Source: Paragonimus skrjabini miyazakii (taxonomy: Eukaryota; Platyhelminthes; Trematoda; Plagiorchiida; Troglotrematidae). Taken from it: a stretch of 64,000 bases of DNA. This document shows, piece by piece, positions 56,921-64,000 of this stretch. The translations under genes and the position numbers were made by a program. The DNA is taken from NCBI GenBank assembly GCA_014338405.1, contig JTDE01000285.1, positions 1 to 64,000 of the forward strand. The letters are read 5' to 3'. The notes under the pieces are model-generated. The model made no database searches. It was given only the letters and a program-made list of their open reading frames with translations, and had not been told where the DNA came from. The first letter of the stretch is position 1; each line of letters starts with the position of its first letter.

Positions 56921-59900
56921 TGGATCCATGTGTTCTATCATTTTATCGAACTCTATTGGCAATCAACGTACGAAGTAAAAATAAGATACTCCGCACCTAA
57001 CTCTTTCTAGGTCATCTGAAGATTTGCCATCCGAATGAAACCACTCACAGAACTGTCACCGGAAGTTGTATTTGTGAAATCAACTGCAAGCCTCCTACTC
57101 ATATATGCCATACTAGAAACTCAAATGGATAAGTGTGGCAAACATCCAAAGTGATGTTTTCGTTTAAGTCGAAAGCAGTCTTTGAAATCTTTCTGATCCC
57201 CTAATTTTGGTTAGAAATAGTTGGTAGCATAGTATAATGTTATCGATGAAAGCCGCAACAGACGTTTGTTTCCTCAAAAACCTTTGCTAGACAGTCTGTT
57301 GCGGTTCCGCAACACGTTCATTCTATAAAATCATAATAGAAACCCACCGTTGAAGTGATTCGTTTGAGCTGATATAAAAAAGGTCCACTTCTAAATTTTG
57401 TGGATATGAATTTTAAGCTGCCCTCTGCTGTTAAGCTATTCTTAGGTCTGATGTCCAATATAATTGGTCATCAAAACTGTCACACTTCAGTATACGTTAT
57501 AAAGGAGCGTCTTTGTTGAAAATGACATTATCGCTAATCAAAAGTGTTGAACCGATTGCTTGGAAAGCGCTATATGCCATATACATCTGGGTATTCCTAT
57601 TCTGTAAATTGCTGGTGACTCACCATGGGTTAACACTACCGAGCATACGGCTCACTGAAAGATGTTTTCTACACCATGTGCATTTCCACCAGCCACAACA
57701 GTACGCGCGTCGACCGATCGTGCCGATGGTCACACAAGCTCGATTCAACTCTAAACAATGTTTGCCAGTTTGCTTTGTCGGTCCTGTGAGTTACCACTGC
57801 ATAACCGAAACTAACAAAATGACAGCCCGGATGGGCTCACCTGACCAACTGTCATCAAGGATTGATTCAGCTGGAGCATTATCATCTCGAGGTGACACTT
57901 CTACAGAAGAATCCCCTGCTCATCGGCCCTGAAATTTATTTGACCACATAATACTAGTGTGGCAGACCATTCAAAAAATGGTCCTTTAGTTCTGGCAAAC
58001 AGAACAATCGTTAGTAGTATGATAAAATCGTTTTGTCAAAGAACATATCAGGCGGCACAACGGTTAGTGAATGTAGACGCTGTCCGATGAACTAGCCAAC
58101 CACTGTCCTTCGTGATTTGAATCGATTTGAGTCATAGTTCGGTTGGGATCAGAACAGCACAAAGAGATCTTAATAAAGCAGCTGCGTTGCACCCTAATGA
58201 CTAACTGATCTTACATAACTTGTTCAGCGCTGTGAATGAACCAGACTTTGTGATGTTTTTTCCAGTTATTCATTGCCAGTGAGGTTTTGCCGGGTTTGGT
58301 ACGTTGTGTAGCCCTTGTGTTCACTTACCAAGGTAAACATCGTCCCACGTGGTAAAACTTAGTGCTTTAGTTCCCAATATAGACAGTTTCCATGCTGAAT
58401 AGTCTCTGTCTAAAACCTAGACATTTTTGTATCTTATCCGCGGTTCTCGCTATTGCATTCAAACCCAATCTCACAAAATTATCTGACTAGAGTACTTAAT
58501 TCATAGTCATTCCTGAAGTGCAATAATTTGTGTTGTGTACGTTCAGGTAATGACAACAAGGAGTTTCCTTTGTTCTAAATGTATTATGTTTGCAAAAATA
58601 ATCATAGAATAATCACGATACCCATACCGATTTTGAAAAACCCGTATGGGTTTCACGGAATAAGAACAGTCGGATCATTTCTAGTGTACCCCTATATTTT
58701 GTCAGTGGCATGAATCCAACATGAGTTTGTCATGGTCACGACATTGACTCCTATTGGAACATACTACGTTGCTCACTTCGTATTCAGTTAAATTCAGTGG
58801 TCATTGGGTGATCACTTTGGTTTTGCTACGTAGATATTGCTAACTGTAGAGTACATTCTTACAGTTGTAATGAAATTGTTACCAGATACATCGAGGAGAG
58901 ATGAGTTTTTGATTCTACCTACTGTTTTCAAAACTGAGAAGTGTTGTAACAATTGAAGCATGTAAGCTAAAACATTCTACTTCATTTTGTCCCGATAATT
59001 CATCTCAATCAAACACGAATTTATCACATGTGCTTGTCTCAGAACCGGATCGAATAAGCCGATTGATCAATACAGAGGCCTATACACGCAGAACCCGACT
59101 GAACATATAGATAAGTTGCACCGATGTAGTGAGAAATGGGAGCGATAATGGGAAAAAGCAACATGAATAAGTATGTGAAAAAATTTGGTACTCGGTTGTA
59201 TCCATAAAAAATAAAGAAGCCAAAACAAATAGGATATTGTTCCTAACGATGAAAATTCAAAATTCACTCTACTATGTCACTAATACTACGTGGGACGAGT
59301 TTGTAATCACTGTTGCATTGAAAACAGTAGGCCTGTTGAATATGATAACTCGGTTGTTCATATATGGATAGTAATCAAAGTTACAGATAATTTAACATTC
59401 CATATTAATGAAATGTAGCTGGCTGAATCCTCGATTGATCGGGTTGTCTAAAAATGGAGAGGCGCAGTTATCATTAACTAGCGACAGTCATACATGAAAA
59501 GTAAGCAGTTCTCTCCAACTCCCTACCCCGATTCATTGTGCACTTACGTCGACACACACGGGTCAGTGTTGATCCTCTGGCTTACTTTTTGCTAAATACC
59601 GTGATGTTTTCTTCGTGCCCATTTTCATGTCCTTCAAGGTTGTGATTGCAGTACTGTCCATGGTATTACTTTGCCATGTATATTCTAGAAGTTATGTTCT
59701 CTTACGTCGAACTCTCAAGTTAGATCATATGTACTGTAGATTACCAAATCGATTCATTTGTGCTCACTACAACGTCTTCTTGTTCTACCTGCTGTCATGT
59801 AAATCCATTGAATGGTAACGGTCAACCGATCGAAACAAAATAAGTTTAGAGAATATTGTGGAAAGACTTGAGCTCTCTCAAAAAGCTGCTCTAGTGGCAT

Positions 59901-60027
59901 TTCAGTGTTGGACTATAGAGCCAATCTGACTTGTAGCAGTAAACGCCTGAAGTGTAACCATGTAACTTCAGCCATGGTATCATCAGTCTATCCATAGATT
60001 AAATCACCACCAGATTGTCGTCTGTAG
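56921..60027. other. Stretch without a supported gene
   Basis: A plus-strand frame of 139 codons (57513-57932) has a Ser/Thr-rich end (SSRIDSAGALSSRGDTSTEE) before its TGA and might be part of a gene, but lacks a recognised domain. A hydrophobic frame at 59615-59818 is similarly anonymous. Nothing else was seen. Confidence 0.35.
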
Positions 60028-60201
60028 ATGCTCAAGATGTTGCTGAGTCATCTATCCTACAATACCCGTGGGCGTAATCTTAAATTTACATCATTGAAAC
60101 ATAACAGTGATTCATCAGTCAACACTCTCTACGCCTCATTCGCTCACAAGATGTTCTGGTACCAACATGCCGGTTTAGATAGAAGAACTGTGTTTAGTAG
60201 G
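60028..60201 (+). CDS. Candidate exon (58 codons), unknown
   Basis: Bounded by an acceptor (CCAGATTGTCGTCTGTAG, ending at 60027) and a consensus donor (GTAAGTTA at 60202). Exactly 174 bp, so both ends are between codons. The open frame reads MLKMLLSHLSYNTRGRNLKF at the start and MFWYQHAGLDRRTVFSR at the end. The first codon is ATG, so it could also be a first coding exon whose 5' UTR is spliced here. Both splice sites match consensus well. No family recognised. Confidence 0.4.
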
Positions 60202-61724
60202 GTAAGTTACTGTGAACACACGTAAGGTTTATTGAGAAATAGTGACCAGATGAATTACCCTTAGTTAGCATGCGCAACGTAATTGTTCGATACCAAGAAC
60301 CAAACAATAAATCAATGATTTCTTCGTTTACTCTGCATGAATGAATAGTCAACAAGTGGTCGCATCTAAAATAAAAGTTAGTGTAAAGTATGATCATTTT
60401 ACTGTCCAAATAAATTTGACTCGTGTTCAGCTAACATTGGAGAATATCCAACTCATCTGACCGTCTATTTCAAATGGTGTATTTGTTAAATGAGTAAGAA
60501 ACGCTTAACGATAAGCACTATTTCGTTGTCTATTCCTTAATGCAAAATACTTGAGTGCAATGTGATGGCCAGATATTTCCAACTGATCGCTTGTATTGTC
60601 CAACATAAGTCCGAGACAGAGTATCAACTATAAACTAGACCCCTTCATCGAACCATGTTTGCTTATAGACAGTCATTTCAGTGTCAGGGTTATGTTCTCA
60701 TGGATGTAATTCCTATCGTTAGTTGTCTTTTTCCACGACTTGTTCACGCTTCCGTGTCGCTCAGTACAACCGTTCTACATGGACACGTACAGACACGGCT
60801 GCTATATTACGAACGAACAGTCTCTTCGAGGATCGACTGGACACGTTGTAGCCCTTGTGGTGAGCTGCAGTAAAAACCAGTGCAAGCTCTTACAAAGAGT
60901 TACTCGGGACTGGAGGTTAGTGAACTTCTTGAGATTCATAAAACATACCGTTGGTTTGATTTGAATGGATTACACATAGGTAATGAACATCAGGGCTTAT
61001 GTTAAAGAACGACCATGTCTATCGGCTCGCCTACGAGCAATACCTCCAGTTGTAAGTCAGGTTGATAAACTTATAATATCTTCGTGACGGTTTCATAACT
61101 ATAATGATCCTCGATTTGTCTGTCAAAAGCACACTGATCTTTTGCGGTAGTAGTTTACGGCTTCATGTAATAGGTAACTACGGCCGATACTGACAATCGT
61201 CTTCAGGGCTGAGTGCTAGTGACCTTGGTGCGCCATGCATGTGACTGTTAGGGGTCCCAAAAAACCGGTTTGTCTATAACGCTTCATGTGATCGTTCGTC
61301 TTTCAAATCCACGTGGAACCGTCGTACGCGAGAGCATGGCCACGTCATGTACAGTTAGCACAGATGTGTACGGCCTTGTGGAAGCAGTCTTCGTGGGAAT
61401 TTGGCTGTCCGCACCCGAAGGTCTAAGGCAGACAGTTGCGTCTGCGTGCCATGTCCCGAGGCGGGGATTCATATTTTGTAGACTGGTGTGCACGCCGCAC
61501 GTCATCACAACGACCAAAGGGAACAGAAATTGAGCGACATGAATCGATAAGGTACAACCAATAGGAAAAGAGTACGATCTGTGATGGCCTGATGTGCAGT
61601 CGTATGTGCGTAGGTGCGTGCGTGTATGCAAACAACACAGATACACTGCGGACGCTGTGGGAGTTTCGGCCCCAATCCGCATGCTTTGTATGCAGGCGAC
61701 AATGCGCTGTCTACATACTGAGAG
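60202..61724. other. Non-coding stretch, partly G+C-rich
   Basis: No gene recognised. From about 61280 to 61700 the sequence is richer in G+C, and open frames run on both strands (150 codons on the minus strand at 61284-61736). This looks composition-driven. The LINE A match starts at about 61725. Confidence 0.35.
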
Positions 61725-63180
61725 GACTAACTTCAACGACTGGTCACAGCTTTCGTGAATGCGGCATTCAAAAGTGGTGTGAATATCAACACAGGTAAAA
61801 CATTTCCTCTTTCAGCTTTCCCCGAACGGAAGTGCTGTGTCTCCACCTGGAATCCGCATCGATAAAAACACCGTTGATAACTGCACAGACCTCTGCTATT
61901 TGGGTACTGATCTTTTAGTAGATCTGTCCATGGTCCACGTGTTGCGAATCGTGTGGCGAGGGCTGACGTTTCTTTCGAATGATGTGTCTGGAAGAACCAC
62001 AGCTTGAAGATGAAAACCAAACTGCTTGTCTACTACTCAATGGTGCTGTCTATGCTGTTGTAGTGCAGTGGGACTTTGACGTTGTATCACAAGAATGTGC
62101 GGTATCCGAGCCGTTTCATTTGGTAATGTCTAGAACGCATCCGGGGTATTCAGTGGTTGGGCATGGTTTCGAACACTTCCGCAAGTGGTCACGGACGGAC
62201 TTGAAGCCATGCTGATGCTCAGTCAACTTGATTGGCTAGGATACTTTAGTAGGATGAGCAACGACCGGATTCTTAAGACCCTACTGTGCGGGTAAGTAAA
62301 AGCAGGTAAACGAACTCCTGATGGTCAGAAGCACGGTTATCAGGATGCTATTCAGGCTGTGATATCGATGTTTGGTTTTGGGAGGACAACCTTGAACCGG
62401 CCGATCTGGAGGAATCCAGTTCGGACGGGCGTCCAACAGTTTAAAGAGCAACAATTGTGCGGCCGTGAATTGAAGCATACAATTGGCAAATGAATCGTAT
62501 GCGTCATAGGTCGTGGTGGCATAACTATATGGCGTTGCGATTAATGTGACCGCGAGTGCCCCGGTCATCTCGGATTGTCAGGTCATTGGTGTACTCGTAG
62601 CGCACTGTCAAAGAAAAGATGATTACGTTAGATGCAAGTAAGTAGTCCGTCGTGTTTAGTTTTCTAGTTTGTCAGTCAGCAACAACCGTCATTCGTCAAA
62701 TCGCCCACCCTCGTTTTATGAAGGCCAGACCATGGTGATCTACCCATTATTTTCTTCTGCTTTTTTGGACATTGCATGATGAATGTTTTGTTTGTTTCTC
62801 GATCATATTTTACGGTTTTATTTTTCTTATTCCTCCTCTTTGGGATGCGGTGCTATGCACTCCTATATTGAACTACTTCTTGTCCTACACTTACAATGTT
62901 TCTTATCAGTTATGATCTTACCACTGGAGTCTGTGTAGTTTTCTTCCTGAAGTATACAGGTTTCACTTTTATACTAGCCTACCAGTTTGCTAACCAATAT
63001 TTACCGGCTGGACACAGGGCTACATTCCCATAACTCCCGGTCTTATTGTTTCGGGCTTACACTGGATACGTGGTGTGTGAGAGAAATCACAAGTGGTGCA
63101 GCGCAAGCCACTTGTGTTGTGTATATATGCCTTTTGGCTTGGGTCATCGTGATAGACTAATCCGGATCGGAAGCCATGGA
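61725..63180 (+). mobile_element. LINE family A, copy 3 (C-terminal RT end and 3' UTR)
   Basis: Plus-strand 5'-truncated copy. Fragments in order: VTAFVNAAFKSGVNINTGKT (near 61740-61800), CVWKNHSLKMKTKLLVYYS (near 61985), a degraded L-L-Y-G-S-E-T-L-T-L-Y (L-L-x-C-S-G-T-L-T-L-Y), MNRMRHRSWW and NYMALRL matching DYMALRC of copy 2, and an R-S-L-V-Y-S ending like C-S-L-A-Y-S. Then about 560 bp of 3' UTR aligning with the reverse complement of 45280-44690, including GATCTACCCATT, CTTTTTTGG and CTTTTGGCTTGGGTC. Many stops and frameshifts; dead. Confidence 0.85.
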
Positions 63181-64000
63181 CCGTACAAGGCGTGCGCAAA
63201 GATCGTGACAACTCGACAGGGTTTGAGCACCTAGTGCTAATGGTTTTGATTTTCTAATTTGTGGCCGGCAGTTTAAACTTCACGTCCATCTACAACTTGA
63301 CACATGGACTACACGCAGTCCACAAGTGAACATATTACCATGTTAATGTATCAGTTGGACGAGTAGCTGGCCCTCTGAACTTCATTATGTATTGTTAAAT
63401 TTGTGCTTTAGGCAAACCTCAGCTGAACAACGAATTGCAACCTGCGTTCTGCCGTTTATTTAGTGGAATTACAAAATGGACTACATGTGATCTCGTACTA
63501 CAGAAATGATTACCGCTTCAGAGAATTTTCACAATGTGTAATCTTGATCCATACCTCTATGATTGACACATTCTAGTGTGATGGATAGTTGTGACTCGCA
63601 CGGCTTCCAGCAAGGTCATACTTAGGTCGTTAAGACTCTGTGCTTCTGAGGTGGAAGTAATCTGTAGAGCTGTCTGATGACTAGAGCCGCTGACGTTGTT
63701 GGGGCGATCACCAACGATGGCGAAGATTAATTTTTACAAGATGGTCACTGAATGAAATGTAATTAGACAAAAACGGCCAGTTAGGTTGCGCAGCACAGTC
63801 AATGCGGGATTGCCGTGCAAACAAACAACATGGCCTACTTACTGCATCTAGTTCACCCTGTCGGAGTGTTGTTTATTGCTAGCTTCTTCGGAAACCTAAA
63901 GTTTACTCAATTTTTTCAAAAGACCTGTCGATCATTCAGTCATCTGTTCCATGTACATACCGCGTATGAAACAATTAAACAAGCACTCACTTTTCGAACT
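63181..64000. other. Non-coding end of window
   Basis: No gene or repeat recognised. Confidence 0.35.

Noticed and set aside
61284..61736. 150-codon minus-strand frame
   Set aside because: It lies in a G+C-rich patch where stops are rare, plus-strand frames are open too, and no domain is recognisable.
1..64000. CRISPR arrays, rRNA genes, bacterial operons or phage modules
   Set aside because: No regularly spaced direct repeats, no rRNA-like sequence and no dense long ORFs. The content is that of an animal genome.

Overview
The window reads as a piece of a repeat-rich flatworm genome, most likely a digenean fluke. The evidence is the mix of decayed retroelements (EEP-endonuclease LINEs, a Ty3/gypsy LTR element, a Penelope-like element with a GIY-YIG domain, tRNA-derived SINEs), AT-rich filler with microsatellites, and short open segments bounded by GT/AG splice signals rather than long genes. 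There are no operons, ribosome-binding sites or other bacterial signals. The genus cannot be fixed from the sequence alone. A run of 100 N at 32036-32135 shows this is a draft scaffold.

Layout: 1.5-1.8 kb holds a solo LTR of the same gypsy family found at 22-26 kb. A tRNA-like SINE sits at 3.2 kb. At 6.6-6.9 kb there is a perfect 220-bp palindrome of two head-to-head tRNA-like SINE monomers, flanked by a 13-bp direct repeat. A decayed LINE (family B) runs at 8.6-9.9 kb on the plus strand. LINE family A copy 1 is at 12.5-15.9 kb on the minus strand with endonuclease, RT and 3' UTR. A 735-bp interspersed repeat at 17.8-18.5 kb has a direct copy at 40.7-41.4 kb. A 5'-truncated gypsy element occupies 22.4-26.0 kb (minus), SINEs 26.4-27.0 kb, and a broken Penelope-like element 27.4-29.2 kb (plus). 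The best candidates for host coding exons lie on the plus strand at 30.6-32.5 kb. A degenerate 173-bp tandem repeat is at 34.0-34.3 kb. A repeat at 42.8-43.3 kb has an inverted copy at 56.4-56.9 kb. LINE A copy 2 is at 44.7-47.3 kb (minus), a second head-to-head SINE at 49.2-49.4 kb, and LINE A copy 3 at 61.7-63.2 kb (plus). Weaker candidate exons are at 53.1, 53.7, 56.0 and 60.0 kb, all on the plus strand.

No element looks able to move by itself. Every reverse transcriptase in the window has lost or altered its catalytic aspartates or is broken by stops and frameshifts. The strongest unusual signal is the inverted-dimer SINE: it occurs at two loci with the same geometry, and at one of them the arms are identical over 110 bp with no spacer and the insertion has a 13-bp target-site duplication. 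All functional statements come from reading the sequence and recalled family motifs; no database search was run.
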